In this document: piece after piece, positions 1-10,663 of the stretch
Position numbering within the stretch: position 1 is the first letter of the stretch
Layout: the number at the start of each line of letters is the position of its first letter
Source: Wenzhouxiangella sp.
GTDB lineage: Bacteria > Pseudomonadota > Gammaproteobacteria > Xanthomonadales > Wenzhouxiangellaceae
Direction of reading: 5' to 3'
DNA: 64,000 nucleotides
Assembly: GCA_007694885.1 (NCBI GenBank)
Contig: REEW01000100.1
Location: 1 to 64,000 of the forward strand
Notes under the pieces: model-generated
Databases searched by the model: none
The model's input: the letters and a program-made list of their open reading frames with translations, nothing else
What the model was told of the DNA's origin: nothing
Made by a program: the position numbers and the translations under genes

Positions 1-157
1 CCGCCGATGCTCGAAACCCTCTACAGCCCAAAACCGCAGATCCCACGAAAACCGATCGCCAAGGACGGCCCGAAGCACCCGGCAGCCGCCGATGCTCGAA
101 CCCACCTACAGCGAAAGCTCAAAGACCCCGCTAGCCGATCGCCAAGGACGGCCCGGA
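1..157. repeat. Two copies of an ~87-bp imperfect tandem repeat, truncated by the window edge
   Basis: CCGCCGATGCTCGAA..C...CTACAGC...CCGATCGCCAAGGACGGCCCG occurs at ~1-72 and again at ~88-156. Confidence 0.75.
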
Positions 158-173
158 TCGGGTCGGCCCCTGG

Positions 174-662
174 CTATTGCACCCGGCGCGGAATGAAGCC
201 TTCCAGAAGCAGGAGGATGACCCCGATCACGATCACGCTGTCGGCGACGTTGAAGGCCGGCCAGTGCCAGCCCTGATAGTGGATGTCGATGAAATCGACG
301 ACGTAGCCGTGGCGGATCCGGTCGATGACGTTGCCCAGCGCCCCGGCCAGCACCATGGTGATGGCGACCGGCAACAGCCGGGCACCCTGCGGGAGACGCT
401 TGAGCCAGACCAGCAAGACCGCGCTGACCAGCAAGGCAACGGCGGTGAAAAACCAGCGCTGCCAGCCACCGGCGCCGGCCAGGAAGCTGAATGCCGCGCC
501 TTCGTTGTGGGCCAGGGTCAGATTGAGCCATCCGGTCACCGCCTGCGGCCGGTACAGATCCAGATTCTGGCTGGCCAACTCCTTGGTCCACAGATCGAGC
601 CCCAGCAGCACGGCCGCCAGGCCCAGCCAGAGCAGGTAACGAGTCGCTCGCATGGACGGCAT
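174..662 (-). CDS. lspA: Lipoprotein signal peptidase (signal peptidase II)
   Basis: Four-TM protein with LspA motifs NEGAAFSF, GNVIDRIRHGYVVDFID, FNVADS; next to ileS. Confidence 0.95.
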   Translation of the reverse strand: MPSMRATRYLLWLGLAAVLLGLDLWTKELASQNLDLYRPQAVTGWLNLTLAHNEGAAFSFLAGAGGWQRWFFTAVALLVSAVLLVWLKRLPQGARLLPVAITMVLAGALGNVIDRIRHGYVVDFIDIHYQGWHWPAFNVADSVIVIGVILLLLEGFIPRRVQ

Positions 663-666
663 GACC

Positions 667-3471
667 TCAGCCCCAGCGCCTGGTTTCGCCGGCGGAGCTG
701 ATGTTGTCCACGCAGCGTCCGCACAGCTCGGGGTGTTCGGCGTTGCTGCCGACGCTGTCGCGATGGTGCCAGCAGCGCACGCATTTGCCGTGCGCGGTGG
801 ATCGAACCGAAAACCGCAGGCGCTGGCCCTGGATCACCGCTTCGGCGGCCTCTCCATGCACAGGCCCCAGATGAACGTCGGAAGAAATGAAGAAAAAGCG
901 CAGCTCATCGCCGACCCGTCCCAGCACCTCGGCCAGCTCACCCTCGGTTTCGAGCGTAATCTCGGCGGCCAGCGACGAACCAATGGCCTTGCTCCTCCTG
1001 AGCTCTTCCAGGCGCGGCCCGACCACTTCGCGCACCGCGCGCAGACGCTGCCAGAACAGGCGATCGTCGTCGCCGATTTCGGCCAGGCCCTGATACCAGG
1101 TCGCCATCATCACCGAATCGGTCCGCGCGCCCTGCATTTCAGCCCAGATTTCTTCGGCGGTAAAGCAGCACAGGGGCGCCAGCCAGCGCACCAGGGCTTC
1201 CAGGATGTGCTGCATCGCGGTCTGTGCCGAGCGCCGGGCCGGGTGGTCGGCCGGCAGGGTGTAGAGCCGATCCTTGATGATGTCCAGGTAGAACGCGCCC
1301 AGGTCCACGCTGCAGAAATGATGCAGGCGCTGGTAGATGTTCAGAAAACGGTAATTGGTGTAGGCGTCGACAATCTCGCCCTGGAGACGCGCAGCCAGGT
1401 CGACCGCATACCGATCCAGGGGCAGCATTTGATCCATCGGCACGGCGTTGCCGGCCGGATCGAAATCGCTCAGGTTGCCGAGCAGAAAGCGGGCCGTGTT
1501 GCGAATGCGGCGATAGGCATCGGCGACACGCTTGAGAATTTCGTCGGAGACCGACATCTCCTGGCGGTAGTCGGCGGCGGCGACCCACAGCCTGAGAACG
1601 TCCGCTCCGAGGGTGTTCATGATCTGTTGCGGGGCAACGACGTTGCCCTGCGATTTCGACATCTTGCGCCCCTCGGCGTCGACCGTAAAGCCGTGGGTCA
1701 ACACCTGCCGGTAGGGCGGAGTGCCGTGCATGGCCACCGAAGTCAGCAACGAGGACTGGAACCAGCCGCGATGCTGGTCGGAGCCTTCCAGGTACAGGTC
1801 GGCCGGCCGGCCCAGCTGCTCATTCTGTTCAAGCACGCAGTGATGAGTCACGCCCGAGTCGAACCAGACATCGAGAATGTCGCTGACCGGCTCATAACGA
1901 CCCGGATCGACGCCCAGGCGCTCGACGATGTCGTCGCGGTACCAGGCATCGACGCCGTCGCGCTCGACCATTTCGGCCAGCCGGTGGAGCAAAGCCGGCG
2001 TATCGGGGTGCGGCTCCTGGGTCTCGCGATGGATCAGCAGACCCAGGGGCACACCCCAGGTGCGTTGCCGCGAGATACACCAGTCCGGCCGGGATTCAAC
2101 CATGCTTCGAATACGCGCCCGACCCCACTCCGGCACCCAGCGAACCTGGTCGATCGCCGCCAGCGCCTGGCTGCGCAAGTTTGCCTGATCCATGGAAATG
2201 AACCACTGCGGCGTGGTCCGGAAGGCCGTGGGGGTCTTGTGACGCCAGCAGTGCGGATAGCTGTGCTGGAATGATTCGGCGGCAAGCAGAGTGCCCTGCT
2301 CGCGCAGGTATTCGACCAGTGTATCGTTCGCCGCCCAGACGAACTGACCGGCCACGACCGGCGTATCGTCGACGAACACCCCGCGGCCATCGACCGGGTT
2401 GTAAACCTCCAGGCCGTAACGCTGGCCGACCTCGAAGTCTTCCTGACCATGGCCGGGGGCGGTGTGCACGGCCCCGGTACCGGTCTCGGTGGTGACGTGT
2501 TCGCCGAGGATCAGCGGTACCTCACGCCCGGCATAAGGGTGCTTGAGCGGCAGATGCTCCAGGCCCTGGCCCGATGTTCGACCCAGCACTTCGACCGCAT
2601 CCAGCTGCAGGCGCGAGCAAACCACGGGCCTGAGATCTTCGGCCACGACCAGTTCCACCGTCCGAGCGCCCTGACGGCCGCGCAGCAGGACGTAGTCGAG
2701 CTCGGCATTCAGGCAAACCGCCAGGTTGGCCGGGATCGTCCAGGGCGTGGTCGTCCAGATCAGAACCCCGGCCTGATCGCCAAGTGGCCCGGCCCCGAAG
2801 CGCTCGGCCAGTGCAGCCGGATCGAGCGCCGGAAACAGCACGTCGATGGCCGTCGAGGTCTTGTCCTGGTACTCGATTTCGGCCTCGGCCAGCGCCGAGC
2901 CGCAGTCGAAACACCAGTGCACCGGCTTGACGCCGCGCTTGAGGTGACCGCGCTCGACGATGCCCGCCAGGGCGCGCAGCATGTCGGCCTCGTAGCGGAA
3001 GTCGCGCGTGGCATAGCGGCGCGCCCAGTCACCCAGGCCGCCCAGGCGCTGGAAATCCGCCGACTGATTCTCGATCTGGCGATCGGCGTATTCCCGGCAT
3101 TTTTGCCGAAACGTCGCCGCATCGACCTTGTGCCCTACCTTGCCGACCTTTTTTTCAACCTGCAGCTCGATCGGCAGGCCGTGGCAGTCCCAGCCCGGCA
3201 CGTACGGCGAACGGTAGCCGGCCAGAAGGGCCGAGCGCACGACGATGTCTTTGAGAATCTTGTTGACCGCGTGGCCGATATGAATGTCGCCGTTGGCGTA
3301 GGGCGGACCGTCGTGCAGAACGAATCCGGGACGTTCGGCGGTGGCCTCCTGGATGCGCTGATACAGCTGGCTGTCCTGCCATTGCTTGAGCATTTGCGGC
3401 TCGCGGGCAGCAAGAGAGGCCTTCATCGGGAAGGCCGTACGCGGCAGATTGATCGTGTCTTTGTAGTCCAT
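667..3471 (-). CDS. ileS: Isoleucyl-tRNA synthetase
   Basis: Class I signatures HIGHAVNK and KMSKSQGN; C-terminal zinc site CVRCWHHR...CGRC. Start set at [18 protein letters not shown]. Confidence 0.96.
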   Translation of the reverse strand: MDYKDTINLPRTAFPMKASLAAREPQMLKQWQDSQLYQRIQEATAERPGFVLHDGPPYANGDIHIGHAVNKILKDIVVRSALLAGYRSPYVPGWDCHGLPIELQVEKKVGKVGHKVDAATFRQKCREYADRQIENQSADFQRLGGLGDWARRYATRDFRYEADMLRALAGIVERGHLKRGVKPVHWCFDCGSALAEAEIEYQDKTSTAIDVLFPALDPAALAERFGAGPLGDQAGVLIWTTTPWTIPANLAVCLNAELDYVLLRGRQGARTVELVVAEDLRPVVCSRLQLDAVEVLGRTSGQGLEHLPLKHPYAGREVPLILGEHVTTETGTGAVHTAPGHGQEDFEVGQRYGLEVYNPVDGRGVFVDDTPVVAGQFVWAANDTLVEYLREQGTLLAAESFQHSYPHCWRHKTPTAFRTTPQWFISMDQANLRSQALAAIDQVRWVPEWGRARIRSMVESRPDWCISRQRTWGVPLGLLIHRETQEPHPDTPALLHRLAEMVERDGVDAWYRDDIVERLGVDPGRYEPVSDILDVWFDSGVTHHCVLEQNEQLGRPADLYLEGSDQHRGWFQSSLLTSVAMHGTPPYRQVLTHGFTVDAEGRKMSKSQGNVVAPQQIMNTLGADVLRLWVAAADYRQEMSVSDEILKRVADAYRRIRNTARFLLGNLSDFDPAGNAVPMDQMLPLDRYAVDLAARLQGEIVDAYTNYRFLNIYQRLHHFCSVDLGAFYLDIIKDRLYTLPADHPARRSAQTAMQHILEALVRWLAPLCCFTAEEIWAEMQGARTDSVMMATWYQGLAEIGDDDRLFWQRLRAVREVVGPRLEELRRSKAIGSSLAAEITLETEGELAEVLGRVGDELRFFFISSDVHLGPVHGEAAEAVIQGQRLRFSVRSTAHGKCVRCWHHRDSVGSNAEHPELCGRCVDNISSAGETRRWG

Positions 3472-3499
3472 CGGGCTAGTGTAAGGGCTGTCGGCCTTC

Positions 3500-4417
3500 T
3501 CAAGGAGCCAAAACAGCGCGGGCGCGGGCCGCATCGCTGTGCATCTGGACCATCAGCGCGTCCAGCGACTCGAATTTTTCCTCAGGCCGAAGCCGTTGGA
3601 CGAACTCCACGTTCAGATGGCGACCGTACAGGTCGCCGTCGAAATCAAACAAATGGGCCTCGAGCAACCAGCCTTCGCCGGCCACCGTCGGTCGGCGTCC
3701 CAGATTGGCAACCGCGGGGTGACGATCCAGTCCGGAGCCGCTGACCCGCACGGCAAAAACACCGCTCAGGGCCGGCGGCTGCGGCGAGCGCAGATTGACG
3801 GTGGGGAAACCCAGGTTCCGGCCCAGCTGCTGACCACGCAGAACCCGGCCGGACAGCCGGTAAGGCCTGCCGAGCAGGGCCGCGGCCGCGGCCAGTTCCC
3901 CGGTGGCCAGCAGGGCGCGAATGCGGCTGGACGACACTTTCTCCCCGTCCGCGCAGATCGGAGCGATCACCTCTACGTCAAAACCGTGGCGGCGACCCAG
4001 ATGCTTGAGCAGCGCCACATCGCCGGCGGCGCGGGCGCCGAAACGAAAATCCGCTCCAACCGCCACCACTCTGGCCCGGGCGGCCCCGACCACGACCTGG
4101 GCCACGAATGCCTCGGGACTCAAGGCGGCGAAGGCGCGGTTGAAACGCGGCATGAAGACCTGATCGAGTCCAAGCTGCCGGCAGACCTGCAGCCGATCGC
4201 GTACACCCATCAACCGCGCAACGGGCCGATCCGGCCGGAACAGGGTGGCCGGCAGAGGTTCGAAACACATCAGTGCAGCCTCCAGCTCCGGGCCGTGCGC
4301 GCGCACCGCGGAGATCAGCGCCTGGTGACCGCGATGCAGGCCATCGAAATTTCCGATCGCCAGCGCGGAGGCGGGATCGCTGGTCTGGTTTGGCTGAAGT
4401 GTGCGAGTCAGTTGCAT
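3500..4417 (-). CDS. ribF: Bifunctional riboflavin kinase/FAD synthetase
   Basis: [16 protein letters not shown] and [23 protein letters not shown] motifs; upstream of ileS. Confidence 0.94.
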   Translation of the reverse strand: MQLTRTLQPNQTSDPASALAIGNFDGLHRGHQALISAVRAHGPELEAALMCFEPLPATLFRPDRPVARLMGVRDRLQVCRQLGLDQVFMPRFNRAFAALSPEAFVAQVVVGAARARVVAVGADFRFGARAAGDVALLKHLGRRHGFDVEVIAPICADGEKVSSSRIRALLATGELAAAAALLGRPYRLSGRVLRGQQLGRNLGFPTVNLRSPQPPALSGVFAVRVSGSGLDRHPAVANLGRRPTVAGEGWLLEAHLFDFDGDLYGRHLNVEFVQRLRPEEKFESLDALMVQMHSDAARARAVLAP

Positions 4418-4532
4418 GGCGGTCGCGGGATTTTAGCGGGTTTGGATCAGCAGCGCTTTGAAGTTTGCCGTCCGGTGTGGGTTACCATGCAGGCCGAACA
4501 TCTGCTCTCCATCGCGGCAAAAGACCTGAAAC

Positions 4533-5240
4533 ATGAGTGATCGTTACCAGGCCCTGCGGGTGAAAGTCGCCAGCCTCAGCCGGGAGCGCAATCAGAAAGC
4601 CTTGCCCAAAGGCAGTCATCAGGCCTTGCGCCAGACCCAGCGCCTGATTGAAGAGCAGACCCGGATTCTCCCGCGCGACGATCGTGGCCCGCTGGCCTGC
4701 CGGGCCGGCTGCAATTTCTGCTGCCACCTGAGAGTTCTGTGCACGGCCCCGGAAGTTTTCGCGGTGATCGACTGGATGCGCGCGCAGGCCTCGGCCGAAG
4801 ACTTCAAGCAATTCAGGCAGCGGGTCGCGGCCACGGCCGAAACCCTGCACGGACTCGATCCCGACAAGGTCCTCCGGACCAATCTGGCCTGTCCCAACCT
4901 CGTCGATGGTCACTGCAGCGTCTACGCCGCCCGCCCCTTGAGCTGCCGGGCCTACCACTCGCTCTCGCGCGAGGCCTGCGAAACCTCGTTCAATGCGCCG
5001 GAAAATCTCGACCTCGGTCACCCCCAGCTGACCGCGCTGGCCAAGGTGCATGAGGGCGGCCTGGCCGGCCTGATCGGCGCCCTGGACCAGGCCGGCCTCG
5101 ACAGTCGCCAGTACGAACTGGTCACGGCCATGGACGAGGCGCTGAGAGACCCCGCGGCTCGAACCCGGTTCGAAAACGGTGAACGCGCTTTCTCGACGCC
5201 GCTGACGGACATCCAGTCATCCGGGTCCAGGGCGTTCTGA
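4533..5240 (+). CDS. YkgJ-family cysteine cluster (metal-chelating) protein
   Basis: CRAGCNFCCHLRV plus CPNLVDGHCSVYAARPLSCRAYHS cysteine pattern. Confidence 0.8.
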   Translation: MSDRYQALRVKVASLSRERNQKALPKGSHQALRQTQRLIEEQTRILPRDDRGPLACRAGCNFCCHLRVLCTAPEVFAVIDWMRAQASAEDFKQFRQRVAATAETLHGLDPDKVLRTNLACPNLVDGHCSVYAARPLSCRAYHSLSREACETSFNAPENLDLGHPQLTALAKVHEGGLAGLIGALDQAGLDSRQYELVTAMDEALRDPAARTRFENGERAFSTPLTDIQSSGSRAF

Positions 5241-5264
5241 AGGCCTGACTGGCCATTGGGGCAT

Positions 5265-5330
5265 GGGGTAGCCGATCCGAAGCGTTCGCCCGCTGATGCT
5301 CGAAGCTCCTCTCAACCTCGAACCGCGCCC
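5265..5330. repeat. Probable diverged dispersed copy of the repeat at the left edge
   Basis: GCTGATGCTCGAAGCTCCTCTCAACCTCGAACCGCG resembles GCCGATGCTCGAAACCCTCTACAGCCCAAAACCGCAG at 3-40. Confidence 0.4.
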
Positions 5331-5354
5331 GGGTCAGGACACCGGGGCAGCCTG

Positions 5355-6968
5355 TCAGTCCGTGTCGGTCGCCACCCGTACCGGTCGGGCCAGGTCCCGA
5401 GGCCGGACTCCCAGGCCGATCAGCACCAGGCCATAGACCACAGCCCCGGCCACTACGCCCCCGGTCAGCCAGGCCGCGCGCCCGGCCGGCCCGAGTGCTG
5501 CCAGGTGCCCGGTCTCGGGAATCACGGCGACCACCGCCAGCGCCATGGCAAGGCAGCCGACAACGACCTGGCCGATACGCTTGAGCGGCACCACCGGGGC
5601 CAGACCGGGCGAGCGCAGATTGCGCCACAGGAGGATGGCATTGAGCCAGCCGGACGCGCTTGAGGCCAGGGCCAGGGCCGCGTGAGCGCCCGGATGGGCG
5701 GCCAGGGTGGCAAACAGACCGGCGCCGAAATCACCGCCGGCCAGGTGCCAGGTCAGGATCAGCACGAAGACCACGTTCAACATCATGTTCACGGCCAGCG
5801 CCGTGATCGCGATCCGAACCGGCGTGCGCGTGTCCTGGCGCGAGAAAAACGCAGGCGCCAGGATCTTCACGCCGATAAAGGCCGGCAGCCCGAAGCAGTA
5901 GGCGACCAGCGCCACCGAGGCCATGCGCGCATCGGCAAGGTCGAACGCGCCGTACTGAAACAGCGTGACGGTGACCGGCTCTGCCAGTACCGCCAGGCCC
6001 ACCGCCGAGGGCACACCGATCATCACCCCCAGCAACAGCGCCCATTCCAGGGTCGCCCGGAATCCGGCCACGGCGCCGCGCGCGTGCAAACTGGCCAGGC
6101 TGGGCAGGATGACGGTCGACAAGGCCACGCCGAACAGCCCAAGCGGAAACTCCATCAGCCGATCGGCGTAGTACAGCCAGCTGAGACTGCCGGAGATCAG
6201 CAAGGAGGCGATCAGCACGTCCAGCAACAGGCTGATCTGGGCCACCGACGAGCCGAACAGGGTCGGCACCATCAGGCGCATGATGCGGCGCACGCCCGGA
6301 TGGGAGAAATCCGGCCACGGACGCGGCAGCACTCCATGCCTGGCCAGGGCCGGCAGTTGCACGCTCAGCTGTAACACGCCGGCGACCAGGACCCCCCAGG
6401 CGAGCGCCTTGACCGGTTCGGCAAAGTAGCCGCTGAACACCACCGCCGCGGTGATCATTGCCAGGTTGAGCAGTGCGGGGGTGAGTGCGGGCAGCGCGAA
6501 ACGCCCCAGCGTGTTGAGAATCCCCCCGGCCAGCGCGGTCAGGGCGATAAACAGCAGGTAGGGAAAGGTCACCCTGAGCATGTCGCTTGCCAGCGCCAGC
6601 TGTTCGGGATTGGCGATGAAGCCGGGGGCGAAAATCCTGACCAGCCAGGGTGCGGCGAGCATTCCAACGGCGGTGATGATCAGCAACACCGACAGCAAGA
6701 CGCCGGTTGTGGCGTCGATCAAGGCCTTGAGTTCGGCCGTGTCGCCGCGCTCCCGGTACTCTGCCAGGACCGGTACAAAAGCCAGCGAAAAAGCGCCCTC
6801 GGCAAACAGCCGGCGCAGGAAGTTGGGAATCTTGAACGCCACGAAGAAAGCATCTGTCGCCGCGCTGGCGCCAAACCAGCGCGCCAGGACGACATCGCGG
6901 GCGAAACCCAGGATCCTGGAAATCAGCGTCATCGAGCCGAAATTGAAGGTCGAGCGCAGGAGACTCAC
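5355..6968 (-). CDS. murJ: Lipid II flippase MurJ
   Basis: Multi-TM MVF-family protein; SLLRSTFNFGSMTLISRILGFARDVVLARWFG and FLRRLFAEGAFSLAFVPVLAEY. GTG start at 6968 fits the family N-terminus better than the longer ORF. Confidence 0.93.
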   Translation of the reverse strand: MSLLRSTFNFGSMTLISRILGFARDVVLARWFGASAATDAFFVAFKIPNFLRRLFAEGAFSLAFVPVLAEYRERGDTAELKALIDATTGVLLSVLLIITAVGMLAAPWLVRIFAPGFIANPEQLALASDMLRVTFPYLLFIALTALAGGILNTLGRFALPALTPALLNLAMITAAVVFSGYFAEPVKALAWGVLVAGVLQLSVQLPALARHGVLPRPWPDFSHPGVRRIMRLMVPTLFGSSVAQISLLLDVLIASLLISGSLSWLYYADRLMEFPLGLFGVALSTVILPSLASLHARGAVAGFRATLEWALLLGVMIGVPSAVGLAVLAEPVTVTLFQYGAFDLADARMASVALVAYCFGLPAFIGVKILAPAFFSRQDTRTPVRIAITALAVNMMLNVVFVLILTWHLAGGDFGAGLFATLAAHPGAHAALALASSASGWLNAILLWRNLRSPGLAPVVPLKRIGQVVVGCLAMALAVVAVIPETGHLAALGPAGRAAWLTGGVVAGAVVYGLVLIGLGVRPRDLARPVRVATDTD

Positions 6969-7009
6969 GGCATCATTCCGCTTATCACCGTGTCGATCAC
7001 GCAATCTGC

Positions 7010-7038
7010 TTGACTCGATCCTGTTTCCATTCCACAAT
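7010..7038 (+). promoter_or_regulatory. Candidate sigma70 promoter for rpsT
   Basis: TTGACT, 17-bp spacer, CACAAT upstream of rpsT. Confidence 0.35.
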
Positions 7039-7083
7039 ACCCGGCTTGACTTTCTTACACCAGACCAACCTCAGGAGTAACAC

Positions 7084-7350
7084 GTGGCCAATAGCGTCTC
7101 CGCCCGCAAGAGGGCTCGCCAGGCCGAGCGGCATCGCCAGCGAAATGCATCGCTGCGCTCTCATGTTCGCACCAAAATCAAGAAGGTGCTGCGGGCCATC
7201 GAATCCGGCGACAAGGCTGCCGCTCAAACCGCCTTTCAGGATGCCGTTCCGGCCATCGACCGTTCGGTGTCGCAAGGCATTATGCACGCCAACAAGGCAG
7301 CCCGGCACAAGTCGCGCCTGAACCAGCATGTGCGCGGCATGGGCGACTGA
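7084..7350 (+). CDS. rpsT: 30S ribosomal protein S20 (GTG start)
   Basis: Small basic protein MANSVSARKRARQAERHRQRNASLRSHVRTKIKKV; SD CAGGAGT upstream; divergent from murJ. Confidence 0.96.
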   Translation: MANSVSARKRARQAERHRQRNASLRSHVRTKIKKVLRAIESGDKAAAQTAFQDAVPAIDRSVSQGIMHANKAARHKSRLNQHVRGMGD

Positions 7351-7397
7351 CTCAGCCGGGTAGAATGAAGGCTGGTATGAACGTGAGGTAGCAGTCC

Positions 7398-7820
7398 ATG
7401 GCACGCTGCATACTGACCGGGGTCGACGGGTCAGCCCAGGCTGAAAAGGCATTCCGCTTCGCGCTGGACCTCGCTCGCTGGTCGGGCGCGGAATTGCATG
7501 TCTGCGCCGCCGTCTATGGCGCCGAAATCGAGCTTGCCGAGGCATCCGAGAGGGAGGCGCTGACCGAAGGGGTTCGCCGCCGAATGCAGGCGCACCTGGA
7601 GCAAATGGAGCGCCTGGCAGGGGACGAAGACCTGAGCCTGGCCACCCATCTGCTCGAAGGCCATCCGGTCGAAGAACTGCTCAAGCTGGCCGGGCGCATC
7701 AGCGCCGACCATATCGTGGTCGGCCACCGCAGCAAGGGGATGTTCGAACGCCTGTTGATGGGCTCGGTCGCCAAACGGGTGGTTGACTTTGCCCGCTGCA
7801 CCGTCACCGTGGTCCGCTGA
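7398..7820 (+). CDS. Universal stress protein (UspA family)
   Basis: 140 aa; C-terminal VVGHRSKGMFERLLMGSVAKRVVDFARCTVTVVR nucleotide-binding motif. Confidence 0.9.
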   Translation: MARCILTGVDGSAQAEKAFRFALDLARWSGAELHVCAAVYGAEIELAEASEREALTEGVRRRMQAHLEQMERLAGDEDLSLATHLLEGHPVEELLKLAGRISADHIVVGHRSKGMFERLLMGSVAKRVVDFARCTVTVVR

Positions 7821-7842
7821 GGTCCGGCAGCTGCGAAAACAC

Positions 7843-7867
7843 CCTGCCGCAGCAGGCTTGCGGCAGG
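7843..7867. terminator. Stem-loop between convergent genes, possible bidirectional terminator
   Basis: CCTGCCGC-agcaggctt-GCGGCAGG, 8-bp perfect stem; no strong T tract. Confidence 0.5.
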
Positions 7868-7871
7868 TTCC

Positions 7872-8555
7872 CTAGCGTCGATATCGACGCAGAAGAATCT
7901 CGACTCTACGCACGTACTCGCGGGTTTCCGCAAAAGGCGGCACCCCCTCATGCCGCCGAACCGCATTCTCACCGGCGTTGTAGGCCGCCAGCACCCGGGT
8001 CAGATCCTGATCGAATTCCTCCAGCAGCCAGGCCAGGTAAGCCACCCCGCCGGTGATGTTGTCGACCGGATCGAACGGATTGACCACGCCGAAGCGTCTT
8101 GCCGTCGCCGGCATCAGCTGCATCAGCCCCTGGGCACCGGCATGGGAGACCGCGTCCGGCTGGAACCAGGATTCGGCGTGGACCACGGCGCGCACCAGGG
8201 CCGGATCGACGCCGAATACTTCGCTCGCCGCCTCGATTTCAGCCTGGAAGCTGCCGTTGAACAGGGGCGTTTGCTCCCAGTCCACCCCGGTCCGGCAAGT
8301 TCCGAAACAGCCCAGGTTCCGAACCCGGTAGCGACTGGTATCCGGCTTGCGGTCGGTAAAAACGGTGATTCCGTTTTCATCCACGTAGGTGTACACCTGG
8401 GCCCGAACCGATTCGGCACCGGCCAGCAGCACAATCAGCGCAGCCAGAAGGCCGCACAGGAATCCGCCGCCGGACCGACCGCGCGCCGGGTGGCCACGCA
8501 CCCCGATTCGAACCGGCGCGGTATCGCTGCAAATCTGACAACGAGTGACCGGGTG
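7872..8555 (-). CDS. Lytic transglycosylase (SLT domain) with DUF4124-like N-terminus
   Basis: VYTYVDENGITVFTDRKP, then VVHAESWFQPDAVSHAGAQGLMQLMPATARRFGV and AYNAGENAV; GTG start assumed. Confidence 0.88.
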   Translation of the reverse strand, partial: HPVTRCQICSDTAPVRIGVRGHPARGRSGGGFLCGLLAALIVLLAGAESVRAQVYTYVDENGITVFTDRKPDTSRYRVRNLGCFGTCRTGVDWEQTPLFNGSFQAEIEAASEVFGVDPALVRAVVHAESWFQPDAVSHAGAQGLMQLMPATARRFGVVNPFDPVDNITGGVAYLAWLLEEFDQDLTRVLAAYNAGENAVRRHEGVPPFAETREYVRRVEILLRRYRR

Positions 8556-8557
8556 CA

Positions 8558-9313
8558 CTAGAAACCGCCGGTGACCGAGAGACCGCCGTCGGCGGTGATG
8601 ACCTGGCCGGAAAGCCAGCCGGAATCCTCGCCGCAAAGAAAAGCGATGACGCGGGCGATGTCGTCGGGCTCGGCCAGTCTTTGCAGCGGGGTGGTGGTTT
8701 CAAAGTAACGCACCATGCGTTCATCCTCGAGCAAGGCGCGGGCAAAATCGGTCTTGACCAGACCCGGGGCGACGGCGTTGACCCGAATCCCGTCGCCGCC
8801 CAGTTCCAGGGCGAGGTTTCGAACCAGCTGGTTTTCAGCGGCCTTGGACATCCCGTAGACGCCGATCAGGCGGTTGCCGAACAAACCGGCAATCGAGGAG
8901 ACCAGGACCACGGCCCCGCCTCCGGCCGCTTTCAGGTGCGGCCGGGCAAGATGAGCCAGGCGCATGGTGCTGAAAACGTTGTTGCGCATGATCAGATCGA
9001 AGGCTTTCTGGTCGACCTGGTCCGAGGGCCCGTAGACCGGATTGCTGGCCGCATTCATGACCACCGCGTCGAGCCGGCCGAAGTGTTCCACCGTTTCGGC
9101 GATCAGTCCGTCAAGCTGGTCCTCGTGCCCGATATGGCAGGCGACCGCGTGCGCCTCACCGCCATTGCTGCGAATCGCCTCGGCGACCGGCTCTGCGGTC
9201 TCACGGCTACGGCTGGAGACCACGACCCGGTAGCCGCGCCGGCTCATGAGTTCGGCAGCGGCACGGCCAATCCCGCGCGAGGAACCGGTGATGATAACGA
9301 CAGGCTGACTCAC
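8558..9313 (-). CDS. SDR-family oxidoreductase
   Basis: TGSSRGIG, YGMSKAAENQLVRNLALELGGDGIRVNAVAPGLVKTDFA. Confidence 0.92.
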   Translation of the reverse strand: MSQPVVIITGSSRGIGRAAAELMSRRGYRVVVSSRSRETAEPVAEAIRSNGGEAHAVACHIGHEDQLDGLIAETVEHFGRLDAVVMNAASNPVYGPSDQVDQKAFDLIMRNNVFSTMRLAHLARPHLKAAGGGAVVLVSSIAGLFGNRLIGVYGMSKAAENQLVRNLALELGGDGIRVNAVAPGLVKTDFARALLEDERMVRYFETTTPLQRLAEPDDIARVIAFLCGEDSGWLSGQVITADGGLSVTGGF

Positions 9314-9365
9314 AGACCCTCCTATTAAAGAAACCAGCCGACCAACCCCGGGCGCCGCGGATCAA

Positions 9366-10082
9366 TCAGGCCAATGTCACCAGATCGTGCGGCTCCAGGT
9401 GAGACACACAGTTGATTCGGTTGAGCTGCCAGCGTGTCCTGGCGTCCAGACTCAACTCCGTTACCGATGCATTGTACAGGCTGACGTTGAGCTCGCGCTG
9501 CCAGGCCAGGCCCCGGCCCAGCAACTCCGACACGACCGTGCTGATGATCCCGGCCGATGTCACCACGACCACGCTTCTGCCGCCCTGGAGTTCCTGCTTC
9601 CACAAATCGACCAGCGCCAGTGCCCTGACCCGGAATGCAGCCCAGGTGCCGTTGGCCGCATCGGTCAGGAGACCGGCTTGCCAACGATCCAGAACATTTG
9701 GAAACCAGGCCAGAAAGGTATCCAGGTAGGCGACCGGGTCGGCAAACGCCTGCTGCTCGGGCACCTCGAGGCGCAGGTGTGCAGCCTGGGCCAGGGCGCT
9801 TTGCATGAGCTGATCGACGCGGTATTCGTTGAGCTTGGGATCAATGAAGGCCGCGCCACTTGGCGCTAGCGACTCCAGGGTCTGGCGGTGGCGCTTCAGC
9901 GATCCGCTCCAGACCGGCCAGCCGCCGGCCAGGTCCGCTCGCAGCCGTTCGCCAAGAAGGGCGCTCTGGCGCTGCCCGGACTTCGACAGGCGGTCGTAAT
10001 CCTCGCTGCCGAGCATGCCCTGGCCGTGGCGCAGCAACAGCAGGCGCGGGGTCGCCGCGGCCTGGCCCATCGTCTTCGACAT
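9366..10082 (-). CDS. Histidine phosphatase family protein
   Basis: LLLLRHGQGMLGSEDYDRLSKSGQRQSALLGERL; start set at MSKTMGQAAATPR. Confidence 0.8.
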   Translation of the reverse strand: MSKTMGQAAATPRLLLLRHGQGMLGSEDYDRLSKSGQRQSALLGERLRADLAGGWPVWSGSLKRHRQTLESLAPSGAAFIDPKLNEYRVDQLMQSALAQAAHLRLEVPEQQAFADPVAYLDTFLAWFPNVLDRWQAGLLTDAANGTWAAFRVRALALVDLWKQELQGGRSVVVVTSAGIISTVVSELLGRGLAWQRELNVSLYNASVTELSLDARTRWQLNRINCVSHLEPHDLVTLA

Positions 10083-10087
10083 GGCCT

Positions 10088-10558
10088 TCAGATCGAACAG
10101 CTGCCGCCGCGGCGGGCCAGGTATTGCTGGTGGTAGTCCTCGGCTTTCCAGAAGGCCTGGGCCGGCTCGATCCGGGTCGCGATCGGTCCGGGATAACGAC
10201 CGGACGCGTCCATTTCCGCCCGAACCTGCTCGGCGGTCTCGGCCTGGCCGGGGTCGTGGCAAAAAACCACGGACCGGTACTGAGTGCCCCTGTCCGGACC
10301 TTGACGATCGACCTGGGTGGGATCGTGCATGGCAAAAAACGCCCGAACCAGGCGCGCATAGTCGCATTGTTCCGGGTCATAGGTGACCTGGACGACCTCG
10401 ACGTGGCCGGTCGTGTCGGTACAGACCTGCTCGTAGGTCGGCTGCTCGACGTGGCCGCCCATGTAGCCGACAGCGGCATCGATGACGCCGGGCACGTCAC
10501 GAAAACGCGCCTCTACACCCCAGAAACAACCCGCCCCGAACGTCGCTAGATGGCTCAT
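10088..10558 (-). CDS. msrA: Peptide-methionine (S)-S-oxide reductase
   Basis: ATFGAGCFWGVEARFRDVPGV, GHVEVVQVTYDP, GTQYRSVVF. Confidence 0.95.
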   Translation of the reverse strand: MSHLATFGAGCFWGVEARFRDVPGVIDAAVGYMGGHVEQPTYEQVCTDTTGHVEVVQVTYDPEQCDYARLVRAFFAMHDPTQVDRQGPDRGTQYRSVVFCHDPGQAETAEQVRAEMDASGRYPGPIATRIEPAQAFWKAEDYHQQYLARRGGSCSI

Positions 10559-10663
10559 GATCCAATCCGAAATTGATTTGATTTTCAATGATACTAGAGC
10601 GACATGGCCATCAGGCGAACATTCCGGTTAGGCTGGAAGCGTTGAAACGCGGGCACAACCTCA

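Noticed and set aside
1-157. CRISPR array at the left edge
   Set aside because: Unit is ~87 bp with imperfect similarity throughout; no short exact repeats with unique spacers and no cas genes.
652-3744. Long plus-strand ORFs (540 aa and 431 aa) opposite ileS
   Set aside because: They mirror ileS/ribF codons in a GC-rich genome and have no recognisable domains; the opposite strand encodes clear ileS.
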